Shown: one piece after another, positions 47,824-56,652 of the stretch
Layout: each line of letters opens with the position of its first letter
How positions within the stretch are numbered: the stretch's first letter is position 1
From: PFL42 sp963789825
GTDB lineage: Bacteria > Chloroflexota > Anaerolineae > Anaerolineales > E44-bin32
Direction: 5' to 3'
Length of the DNA: 64,000 bases
NCBI GenBank assembly: GCA_963789825.1
Contig: CAWBME010000007.1
Span: 372,001-436,000, forward strand
The notes under the pieces: model-generated
Told to the model about the DNA's origin: nothing
Databases searched by the model: none
What the model saw: only the letters and a program-made list of their open reading frames with translations
Position numbers and translations under genes: made by a program

Positions 47824-48823
47824 CTAGCCGAAGATTCGCTCAGCAACATTCCGGGCCACGATTGTCGCCAACGGGACGAACACCGAGAGCGCCAGGGTTC
47901 GGAGCATGGTCGTGTTGTAAGGCCAGGTCCGGGCCAACTCGAGCCTGCGCTCGGAGGCCATGAGCGCTCCGATCTCGGCCGCCAGATTTCCCGTCGGCTG
48001 TCCCTGCTCCAGCAGGCCTCCGAGGTGGCGGGAACTGGCGTTCACCTGGCGGGTGACCTGCTGCAGCTCGTCCCGCTTGGCGCGACGTAGCAGGCGATGG
48101 GTCGGCCGCATGTTCAGGAAGAAGATAGCTACCGGGATCATCGCCAAGGGAAGGTATACCAGCCAGAACTCCGGCCGACGGAACGTTTCTGGTTGATCAG
48201 CGATCAGCAGCAGGCTCAGGCTGATACCGCCGATGAAGACCAGGGACACCAGCAGGCTCTGCCGGCCGACGGCGTCGAACGGATGCGGATCCAGCGGATC
48301 GACGCGATTGATCTTGCGGTGGATGGCTGCAATCAGCCGCGTGCCGACGAACAACTCGTAGATCACCCAGCCCAAGAGCGAGTACCAGCGCGACGGTGGT
48401 CAGCAGCCAGTATGCCTCCTGCCACGAATCGGGCCATCCGCCAATCGATACCAGGACCTGCAGCGCGCCGAGCAAGGCCCCACCCGCGATCACCCGCCGC
48501 TCTCGGCCGGGGCCTACGCGCGAATTGGCTTCAACAAGGGCCAAGAAGCTCGGCTCATCGAGGTCGAGCAACGGCCGCAGCCCGAGAATCACCTGGTCGG
48601 CAGTGCGAGTCAGAAGCGGAGACACGAGCAAGATGTAGGTGATGACAAGCGGGGCGATCAACAGCCCGCGGAAGCCCGGCTGGCGCACCGCCGCCGCCAA
48701 GCCGACCTCGGCAACAGCCAGCACGACCGGCAGGCAGAGCAGGACCGTGCAGATCGCCCACCCCGGCCAACGCCAGCGCGGGCGCGCAATCCAGCGATCG
48801 AAGAGCGAGGCCGAAGCCATCAT
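47824..48823 (-). CDS. Polytopic membrane protein of unknown family (frame broken near 48375)
   Basis: ATG at 48823, preceded by GGAGGGG. First part: WPGWAICTVLLCLPVVLAVA, RGLLIAPLVITYILLVSPLL and LDEPSFLALVEANSRVGPGR, then GALLGALQVLVSIGGWPDSW. After a break near 48375 the other frame continues MGWVIYELFVGTRLIAAIHR, LLVSLVFIGGISLSLLLIAD and a coiled-coil soluble stretch (QQVTRQVNASSRHLGGLLEQ), then a last helix and stop at 47824. About six helices and a cytoplasmic coiled coil. No catalytic residue recognised; full length would be about 333 aa. Confidence 0.65.
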
Positions 48824-48956
48824 CCGATCCCCTCCTAGGGCGCCACTTGCGGAGGCGTTGTCCTTCCCGACGCTGGCAGCCCGGTCTCTCGCGCACCCGG
48901 GCGCGCAATCCCCGTTCCGGTGCGGGCCGGCACGCCTCGCCTGGCGCAGCCTGGAC

Positions 48957-49799
48957 CTACAGCGCAAGCAAGCCGATCGCAGCCAGGCACAGCCCGACGC
49001 CAACGACCTGCCTGCGCGAAACGACTTCATCCAGGATCGCCGCCGAAAGCACAACAGTCATCGCCGGAGCCATGGCCGACAGCACGGCCGCCACATCCAG
49101 CCGGGTGAAGCGAGAGGCCAGGACGAAGAGAACGTTCCCGCCGGCATCCAGCACCCCGGCAAGAATCGCCGTCGGGTGGGCAAGCGGCGACGGAAGAGAG
49201 ACACGCATGGACAGCAGCGCCAGAACCGCCACCAGCGTTCCCGTCGCCTTGGCGATTGCCAGCGGGGCAAAGACATTGGGATCATTAACCTGCGCAATCA
49301 GGACGAGGAAGCCACCCACGCACACCCCCGACCCGATCGCCAAGCCCAGACTGCGCTGCCGTTCCCCGCGCTGCATGCCGGGTGAGGAGGAGACCAGCCA
49401 AATGCCCAGGCCGCCGCAGAGGAATCCCGCCGCCTGCCCCAGGCTGGGGAACCCCTGCAGGAGCATGCCCACTGTGACCGGGACGGCGGCGCCCACCACG
49501 GCCACCGTCGGGGCAACGATGGCGGCCGCGCCCATGGCCAACCCGCGGTAGAGCGCAGTCACACCGATCGCCCCGGCCACCCCTGCCCCGATCGCCCAGC
49601 CCCAGTCGGATGCCGCCGGCACGGAGGCGCCGCTCAGGACCGAGGCAATGAGCAAGGCCATGAAGCCAACCAGCGAGACCAACGCCACGACTTGGAAGGG
49701 GCGGGCTCTGCGTGTGGCGATGCCCCCGGCGAAGTCGCCGGTTCCCCAGACAATCGCCGATGCCAGGCCGAGGCCAAGCCCAATCCACGCCGCCTGCAT
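48957..49799 (-). CDS. EamA/DMT family transporter
   Basis: 280 aa from the ATG at 49799; the longer reading start at 50003 overlaps the divergent gene. Ten helices in two five-helix EamA repeats are readable: LGLGLASAIVWGTGDFAGGI at the start (the W-G-x-x-x-F motif), GWAIGAGVAGAIGVTALYRG, AGFLCGGLGIWLVSSSPGMQ, then GVLDAGGNVLFVLASRFTRL and QVVGVGLCLAAIGLLAL. Exports or imports small metabolites; specificity not predictable. Confidence 0.9.
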   Translation of the reverse strand: MQAAWIGLGLGLASAIVWGTGDFAGGIATRRARPFQVVALVSLVGFMALLIASVLSGASVPAASDWGWAIGAGVAGAIGVTALYRGLAMGAAAIVAPTVAVVGAAVPVTVGMLLQGFPSLGQAAGFLCGGLGIWLVSSSPGMQRGERQRSLGLAIGSGVCVGGFLVLIAQVNDPNVFAPLAIAKATGTLVAVLALLSMRVSLPSPLAHPTAILAGVLDAGGNVLFVLASRFTRLDVAAVLSAMAPAMTVVLSAAILDEVVSRRQVVGVGLCLAAIGLLAL

Positions 49800-49932
49800 G
49801 CTGCCGGCTCCCTGTCCGCTGCCTGCGCCCCCCCCGATCCCCCGGAGGCCCACCTGCAATTCTGCGACAAGCCCCCAGCAAGGGCAAACGCAGCAGCCCG
49901 GGCATTGTCTTGCCTCGCCGGCTGGGGCGGAG

Positions 49933-49960
49933 TTGCGCTCTCCCGAGGCGACGCTAGAAT
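49933..49960 (+). promoter_or_regulatory. Candidate sigma70-type promoter
   Basis: TTGCGC (49933-49938) and TAGAAT (49955-49960) with a 16-base spacer, 24 bases before the ATG at 49984. The match is 4 of 6 for -35 and 5 of 6 for -10. It would drive the small membrane protein gene on + and points away from the EamA gene. Confidence 0.5.
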
Positions 49961-49983
49961 GGGGCAGGAACGAGCAATCGCAG

Positions 49984-50412
49984 ATGTCACGATACACGCG
50001 CATTCTGAAGATCTCTCTGCTGGCAGGCTCGGTCTACTTCCTCAGTGTGGCTCTGGCCCACCTGGGGCAGGTCAAGATCCCTGGCCTGTACATCTACTAT
50101 GACTTGCCGTCGTTGGCCTACCAGGACACCCTGATCGCGATCCTTGCCTTCGGCTGGTCGGCCTTCTTCTTCACCGCCTTCACGGCACCAGAACGCAACC
50201 GTGGACTGATTGCCGCCATCCTGCTGAGCGGCGCCCTGGCGATCCTTGGCCTCTGCTCGATCAACGCCCGGCCAGAGCTGCACCCGGCCGGGGGTGAGGC
50301 TAGCCGCAGGATCTACTGGCTCGAGGCGGCGGCCTTGTTCCTCTACTGGCTCTGGCTGCTCACCTTCCATACGCTGGCTGGATGGAAGAGCCCAACCAAC
50401 GGGCAGGAGTGA
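49984..50412 (+). CDS. Small four-helix membrane protein, unknown function
   Basis: 142 aa, ATG at 49984 with the promoter-like pair just upstream. Helices: ILKISLLAGSVYFLSVALAH, DTLIAILAFGWSAFFFTAFT, LIAAILLSGALAILGLCSIN and YWLEAAALFLYWLWLLTFHT. Loops contain LYIYYDLPSLAYQDT and GGEASRRIYWLE. No family recognised. Confidence 0.7.
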   Translation: MSRYTRILKISLLAGSVYFLSVALAHLGQVKIPGLYIYYDLPSLAYQDTLIAILAFGWSAFFFTAFTAPERNRGLIAAILLSGALAILGLCSINARPELHPAGGEASRRIYWLEAAALFLYWLWLLTFHTLAGWKSPTNGQE

Positions 50413-50546
50413 AGCGGCACGCAGCACGCGGCGCTCACACCGCGCCCCCAGTGCTGCCGGCTCGGTTTGCGCTCAACTGGCCAGGCCGCGTGTCAACGGG
50501 ACGCTGACTCAGGCGCGTGCGCGCGGGATTAAGGAGACGGGATTCG

Positions 50547-51536
<990 letters not shown>

Positions 51537-51578
51537 GCAGGCCGAACACCGGGCGCTTCCGCGCGCCCCGGCTTGTTC

Positions 51579-52433
51579 TCAGATATCCGTCCGACAATCC
51601 CCTTCGACGGACAGGCACGTGAGCGGCTTCCCGTGCGCTGCGTATAGATCGTTCACTGCACGGCGTGAGTCCTCGGTCAGCAGGAAGTGCTCGTCGCCCT
51701 CCAATCGTTCGAGCCAGTAGGAATACAGTTCCTGTGCCCGGTAGACCTCGAGCCGGGCGTTCCCCAGCGGAAATCCCCGCAGCACCTGTCGCGAACGCAG
51801 GTCAGTGGCCAGCCGTTGCCAGTCGTATTCGACGCTGCCTGCTGCCACCGGTCGCACGCGGTAGAGCAGCGTAACGCGTTGCTGCACGCTTCCCGTTTCG
51901 ATCCTCCCCGGAAAGGACTTGAGGTAGCGGTAGGGAACCCCGGCTGCCTCCTCGACGTGGTGGATGAAGGTGTTGGCGTCCGGCCCCGCCCCCAGGAAGA
52001 CCACGCCGCCGCCTGCTTGCCGCACCTGGCCAAAGGCGGAGGCATCGTCAAACGCGTTGGCTGATGGCTCGAGGGGAAACCCCGCCCCGTTCAGGACGGC
52101 GAAGTTGAAGATCGGCGTGAGCGTGCGCTGATCCGGGACCTGCTGGCGCACGTACTCATTCAATGCCCCCACCTGGCCCGGGTCCGACTCCGGGCGGTAG
52201 CAGCCCGTGGTCGCATAGTCGTAGTTGAACGTCGGGAAGAGCAGCGTCCGCCCCTCGCAGACATCCAGGAGCATGGCCAACCAGTCGGCCAGCTGTTGCT
52301 CGATGCTGCGCCCCTTCGGGACGAACCCGATCCGGACCAGATCGCTGTGGACGATCAGCGGAGCGAATTCGATCTCGCCAAAGGCCGCTGCAAGCTGAGT
52401 GCGGATCTGTTCCGAGGAAGTCAGGATGGGCAT
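51579..52433 (-). CDS. AAC(3)-like acyltransferase family protein
   Basis: 284 aa from the ATG at 52433. LIVHSDLVRIGFVPKGRSIE, RTLLFPTFNYDYATTGCYRP and LTPIFNFAVLNGAGFPLEPS follow the aminoglycoside 3-N-acetyltransferase (YokD) fold. VVFLGAGPDANTFIHHVEEA and GVPYRYLKSFPGRIE carry the G-x-G and His-rich active-site region (T-x-x-H-x-x-E). Homologues of this fold also acylate sugar amines in natural-product and polysaccharide loci; resistance activity is not implied. It is the last gene of the ACP-FkbH group (165 bases after the FkbH stop), so a sugar-acylating role is plausible. Confidence 0.85.
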   Translation of the reverse strand: MPILTSSEQIRTQLAAAFGEIEFAPLIVHSDLVRIGFVPKGRSIEQQLADWLAMLLDVCEGRTLLFPTFNYDYATTGCYRPESDPGQVGALNEYVRQQVPDQRTLTPIFNFAVLNGAGFPLEPSANAFDDASAFGQVRQAGGGVVFLGAGPDANTFIHHVEEAAGVPYRYLKSFPGRIETGSVQQRVTLLYRVRPVAAGSVEYDWQRLATDLRSRQVLRGFPLGNARLEVYRAQELYSYWLERLEGDEHFLLTEDSRRAVNDLYAAHGKPLTCLSVEGDCRTDI

Positions 52434-52598
52434 GGGATGTCTTCGGTCCTTCAACCCGCTCCACAGCTTGACGGCCAGCCTTGCCGATGGTGCGCGGTCT
52501 TGCGCCGTTGGAGCCACCCAGCCGGGCGCGCCCCACCTGGGCGGTGGGGGGCCGGATCCGGCGCCAACGCGTCGAGGCGCGCATCAAAGGCCGATCGG

Positions 52599-54293
52599 CT
52601 ACCCACGGACGAGCTCAACCCCCGCAGGCGTCGCATACGGCAGATCCAGTGAGCGCCGAAAGGCTTCGCCGTCCGGCAACTGCTCAAACCCCGAGCGTTC
52701 CTTCCAGAAGGTCAGGCACACTCCGTTCTTGGAAGTGGGCAAGTAGGTGGCGTCCAGCTGGCGGGCGCCCAGCTCGCGTGCCGCCTGCGCCAGGTAGCTG
52801 AGGATCGTCTCCTCCACGCGGCGCCCCATCACCCGGCACGACAGAACGAAGTCCACGATGCGCGCCGACTCCCCTTCCCGCTGCAGGCTGGCGATGCCGG
52901 TCAGCCCCGAATCACCGAAACGATCTTGCACCCGGAAGGTCCACACCCCGCGCCCCTGCTCGGACGCCCAGGCCAGTAGCTCCGCCTCGGTCAGGCGGCG
53001 AGTAGCCAGGTTCATCTGGTTGGTCTTGTTCAGCAGTTGAGCGGTCCGGGGCAGGTTAACCGCCGAGAGGGGCTCGACGATCACGCGCGTTTCCAAGGAG
53101 CGCAGCCACTCGTCGAAGGTCTGGGACTCCTCCCGCGCCGCTGCCCGCTGACGCTCGGTCACGTACAGGCGGGTCCGCTCGAGGTCCTCCTCGGTGATCG
53201 TAGGCGCGTCGAAGCAGGTCAGGGCCTGCAGGGCGCGGCGGTAGTACAGTGTGTCTTCCGGCCATTCCGGAACCAGCACCTCCGGGAGCGCCTGGCGCAC
53301 GCGTGAGCGCTCGATCGGGTTGTCATCGATGAACACGGTCGACTGCAGACCGAGATTCAGCTCAGTCACCAGCGCCCTGACGTTGGCGGCTTTGTCATCC
53401 CAGTTGACACGCCATGCGGCGAAGTCCTCCAACCGGAGCACCATTTCCGGATGGCGTCGGATTGCCTCCAATGCGATCTGCTCGTCGTTCTTGCTGACGA
53501 TCCCCAGCAGGACCCCGCGATTCTTCAACGCCTTCAGCCCTGACTGGAAATCGAGGAAAGCTTCGCCGATGGCATCATGACCACCGAGGCGGATTCCCTC
53601 CCAGCCCACATCGCCCACAATCCCCCCCCACAGGGTGTCGTCCAGGTCCAGCAGCACCAGCTTGCGCGCCTTCCCGTCCGCCGCCAGCACCGCGGCGCGG
53701 ATGTCCTGCGCCGCCTGCTGGAAGACCCGAGCGCCGAAGGCGATCTTCCCTAGATACCACAGCTTCGGGTTGTAGGCGTGCTCCGCCCCGGTCAATGCCA
53801 TCCAGCGCGCTGCATCCAACACATACACGTTCGGCAGGATCTGCAGGTTCTCGACCAGGCGCAGATTGGCACTGGCCAGCTGGCGGGCCAGGCCTTGTTC
53901 GCTCTTCCAGTCGATCAGACCCAGGCCGCGCTCGTAGGTCGGCAGGGTCCAGGTCATGACGAGCACCCAGCGCGCCCGGGTGCTGGCGGCGCGCACGGCC
54001 TCGCTGAAGGCATCCACCTGGGCTGACAGCCCCTCGGCGCCCGGCCGTGCATTCTCCAGCAGCCGCTGAAAACCAGGCAACACGGATTGCGGGCGGGTCC
54101 ACACAATCAGAACTTCCGGCTGGGGCTGCCAACAATCCAGCGTCGGGTCGGTCAGCGCCTGCATCACCTGTCCGAACGGAGCGTGTCGGATGGCAAAGCG
54201 GGGCGGCTCCGGGCTGTTGTCGAGCAGGCCGGCGAGATTCTGGGCGTTGAAGTCGGAGATCAGCAGTCCATGGACGACGGGCAGGTCGTTCAT
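52599..54293 (-). CDS. fkbH: FkbH-like HAD-IIIC family protein
   Basis: 564 aa, intact. Residues 1 to about 205 form the SGNH-hydrolase-like N-terminal region of FkbH proteins (WVLVMTWTLPTYERGLGLID, NVYVLDAARWMALTGAEHAY). KLVLLDLDDTLWGGIVGDVG (residues 211-230) holds HAD nucleophile Asp216 and Asp218; GVLLGIVSKNDEQIALEAIR and STVFIDDNPIERSRVRQAL give HAD motifs II-III. The C-terminal half has VDFVLSCRVMGRRVEETILS and LDATYLPTSKNGVCLTFWKE, a GNAT-like FkbH tail. FkbH enzymes load glyceryl groups from 1,3-bisphosphoglycerate onto an ACP. The start overlaps the ACP stop by 4 bases. Confidence 0.93.
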   Translation of the reverse strand: MNDLPVVHGLLISDFNAQNLAGLLDNSPEPPRFAIRHAPFGQVMQALTDPTLDCWQPQPEVLIVWTRPQSVLPGFQRLLENARPGAEGLSAQVDAFSEAVRAASTRARWVLVMTWTLPTYERGLGLIDWKSEQGLARQLASANLRLVENLQILPNVYVLDAARWMALTGAEHAYNPKLWYLGKIAFGARVFQQAAQDIRAAVLAADGKARKLVLLDLDDTLWGGIVGDVGWEGIRLGGHDAIGEAFLDFQSGLKALKNRGVLLGIVSKNDEQIALEAIRRHPEMVLRLEDFAAWRVNWDDKAANVRALVTELNLGLQSTVFIDDNPIERSRVRQALPEVLVPEWPEDTLYYRRALQALTCFDAPTITEEDLERTRLYVTERQRAAAREESQTFDEWLRSLETRVIVEPLSAVNLPRTAQLLNKTNQMNLATRRLTEAELLAWASEQGRGVWTFRVQDRFGDSGLTGIASLQREGESARIVDFVLSCRVMGRRVEETILSYLAQAARELGARQLDATYLPTSKNGVCLTFWKERSGFEQLPDGEAFRRSLDLPYATPAGVELVRG

Positions 54294-54610
54294 TGCCCCG
54301 CTCCGTCTCCGGCGACCCCAGCGTCGACCAGCAACAGGATGTGCTGAGCCAGGCTAGCCACATCATGGAAGGCAACCTGGGGCTGTGCCAGGGTCCGGTC
54401 ATCGGTCAGCGAGATCTCGGTCGAGAGCTGGCTCGCCATACGCTCTTCGATCAACAGAATCAGGTTCACCAGGCCCAGCGAATCCAGCTTTCCCTCGGGC
54501 GCCAGGAGCAATGCCTCGGGCGAAGTCTCCATGCGGCTCTCGGGAGGAAGCTGCTGGTTGAGCTCGCCGAGCGCATCCACGATCTGCTGCGTGATCAGGT
54601 CCACGTTCAT
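54290..54610 (-). CDS. Acyl carrier protein
   Basis: 106 aa from the ATG at 54610. The phosphopantetheine site is within EGKLDSLGLVNLILLIEERM (D-S-L-G-L; Ser is the attachment residue). Flanking helices LITQQIVDALGELNQQLPPE and VASLAQHILLLVDAG fit the ACP four-helix bundle. It is co-transcribed with FkbH (4-base overlap) and is the likely glyceryl-ACP carrier. The N-terminus of the longer ORF (54634) is not needed. Confidence 0.88.
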   Translation of the reverse strand: MNVDLITQQIVDALGELNQQLPPESRMETSPEALLLAPEGKLDSLGLVNLILLIEERMASQLSTEISLTDDRTLAQPQVAFHDVASLAQHILLLVDAGVAGDGAGQ

Positions 54611-55106
54611 GCGGTCAGGCTCTCCGGCATCCATGCGGGCAGCGTGCGCTCATTCGTCCAAGACTTTACCACTGCAACCGAGCGGTCACCCAGGTCAAGG
54701 TGTCTTCCTGGCCGCCCTGCGCATGCCGGCTTGCAGTCCCCCACACAGACAGCCGGCGACCGCAGTCGATTCCGGATTGGCGGCTCCGGGCGTTGAGGCG
54801 ACTGGACGACCGCCGCGATTTCCACCCCGGGATCGGTCTGCTGGACCACGAGGCTGCAAGGCAGCATGGTCCCAATCATCGGTTCCTGCTGCCGCCCCAG
54901 GTAAGCGAATGGTGGGTTGCAGGCGCCGAGGGTACGAGGGGGCGGAACTCCACGTCGAGCTTCTTCCTCAGCGTGGCTTGCCCGTCACTCTCCGTCAAGC
55001 CGCCGGAACCCTCATGCTGCGGCTCCTGGGGGCGATCTCCAGTGCTTCCCCAATGGTTCTGGATACGGTCGGGCGCAAGCAGTAGCTCATCTTCTACGCA
55101 AGCCTC
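54611..55106. other. Intergenic region without recognisable gene
   Basis: No family-like translation. On the minus strand a TTGACC occurs about 50 bases upstream of TAAAGT near the ACP start; the spacing (24) is too long for a promoter. Confidence 0.35.
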
Positions 55107-55934
55107 TCAATCCTCGCGCCTGTGCTCCAAGCGCCGCATTCCATGCAGTAGAAGGTCCAGGTCATCGACCAACCCATCGAGCGCCGCCGGCAGGCCCGCC
55201 CCAGTTGCCGCCGCGGCGAGCAACGCATGCACCTGCTCGACCATCCGGGCAGGGCGCTGCAGGCACAGCGTGCTAGCCTGCTCCAGCAGGCGTTTCTCTC
55301 CCGGGTGCAACACTCGGTTGACAGCGAACAGGATGTCGAAGTAGCTCGCCAGCACGGCCGCCACCCGGTGATTCACGCTCACCCAGTCGTTGCGCGCAAG
55401 CGCCGACCGCAATTGTGAACTGTAGGCGGAGGCCGAGGCCCTCAAGATCGGGTGATTCTTGGCGATGATTGCCCACACCAACTCCTCCGGATAGGGCGCG
55501 CCGGCTGCCCGCTGAACACCGTGCAACCAGCCGCCGCGGTCCATCAGGATGCGGGCGCTGCGCAGGTTGTGCCAGATGCAGGTCGAGTAGCCGACCGACG
55601 CCAGGTGCCGACGCAACACCCGGTCGAGCTGATCCTCGGCCCAGCCGGTAGAACGGTAGGTCACATCGACATGCAGCCCGTCTCGCCGTTCAATCCACTC
55701 ATCCCCGGGCTCCCAGAAGTCATTGCCGACTTCCACGCGTTCAGCTCTGGCCTTGGCGATGGCGGCTCGGGTCTCGAGGGACAACGCTTCGGTCTGGTAG
55801 ACATAGAGGTCGACGTCCGAACGATCGTCGGCCGCCTGACCGGCGAGGGAACCCCCAAGCGCAACAGCCTCCACCTGGGGTTGGCGACCATACTCGGACG
55901 CTAACTCCGCAGCGACCTCGATCCTGGGATCCAT
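55107..55934 (-). CDS. Nucleotidyltransferase with DUF4037 domain
   Basis: 275 aa. The polymerase-beta motif is ALGGSLAGQAADDRSDVDLY, with the Asp pair in DVDLY. KARAERVEVGNDFWEPGDEW and HVDVTYRSTGWAEDQLDRVL follow. The C-terminal helical part is DUF4037-like (YPEELVWAIIAKNHPILRAS, RVAAVLASYFDILFAVNRVL, HPGEKRLLEQASTLCLQRPA). It may transfer a nucleotide to a small molecule; substrate unknown. It is unrelated in domain composition to the fusion at 34451-35485 apart from the shared nucleotidyltransferase fold. Confidence 0.85.
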   Translation of the reverse strand: MDPRIEVAAELASEYGRQPQVEAVALGGSLAGQAADDRSDVDLYVYQTEALSLETRAAIAKARAERVEVGNDFWEPGDEWIERRDGLHVDVTYRSTGWAEDQLDRVLRRHLASVGYSTCIWHNLRSARILMDRGGWLHGVQRAAGAPYPEELVWAIIAKNHPILRASASAYSSQLRSALARNDWVSVNHRVAAVLASYFDILFAVNRVLHPGEKRLLEQASTLCLQRPARMVEQVHALLAAAATGAGLPAALDGLVDDLDLLLHGMRRLEHRRED

Positions 55935-56140
55935 TCAGCCTCCAGCAGTCGTCGCAGCCTTGCGCCACCGTGGCATTGGCCTACGTCATTGTATTCGGAT
56001 CCAGATCAGCGAGAGACCAAAGACCGTCCTGAGAGCGGTTCTTGGGCGGGAACCTCGCTCTGGGGGTGACAGCGCCGCATCCCTTGCCCATCGAGCGAAC
56101 CTGACCGATAATGCTTCCAGTCCCACCCCGAGGCCGATCC

Positions 56141-56554
56141 ATGAGTCGAGGTCAACGCCTTACCTTCCTGGCCGGGTCCATCTACTTGGTCGGAGCCTTC
56201 CTTCCTTGGCTCGTGCTGACCATGCCAGATAGCTCCACACAGACACTGAATGCCTTGAGCCTCCCGAATGGAATCTTCATCATCAGCATCGGGGGCTTGC
56301 TCCTGGTTACCGGCATCGCCTACCGGGGTCGCCCGGGTAGAAGGTACGCCATGCCCCTCGTGATCCTGAGCGCTGCCACCGCGTTCCTGATCGCCATGAT
56401 CGGGATCCGCCTGAACCAGGCCGTCGCTGTGGCGGCGGGGGGCCAGACCGCGTCGATCGGGCCTGGCCTGATCCTGAGCTTTGTCAGCACGCTCATCGCT
56501 CTCGCAGGTGGGGCGTCGCCTGTGCCTGAGCTGCCGGCCAGGAAACAGCCCTGA
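56141..56554 (+). CDS. Small four-helix membrane protein, unknown function
   Basis: 137 aa from the ATG at 56141 (an upstream in-frame ATG at 56111 adds a proline-rich leader). Helices: LTFLAGSIYLVGAFLPWLVL, PNGIFIISIGGLLLVTGIAY, AMPLVILSAATAFLIAMIGI and GPGLILSFVSTLIALAGGAS. A GATAAT hexamer (TATAAT-like) at 56107-56112 may serve as -10. No family recognised. Confidence 0.7.
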   Translation: MSRGQRLTFLAGSIYLVGAFLPWLVLTMPDSSTQTLNALSLPNGIFIISIGGLLLVTGIAYRGRPGRRYAMPLVILSAATAFLIAMIGIRLNQAVAVAAGGQTASIGPGLILSFVSTLIALAGGASPVPELPARKQP

Positions 56555-56652
56555 GTCTGGCCCCTCGGCGCAGCTTGCCCGCCTTTGGCTTCCGCCGGCG
56601 CTGAACCAGTCCGTCCCCACTCGTCGCGAGGGCACGCGCGGCTCGGTGGGCC

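Noticed and set aside
51549..51571. GC-rich inverted repeat between the Gfo/Idh gene and the AAC(3)-like gene
   Set aside because: The stem is interrupted and lacks a U-run; too weak to annotate as a terminator.
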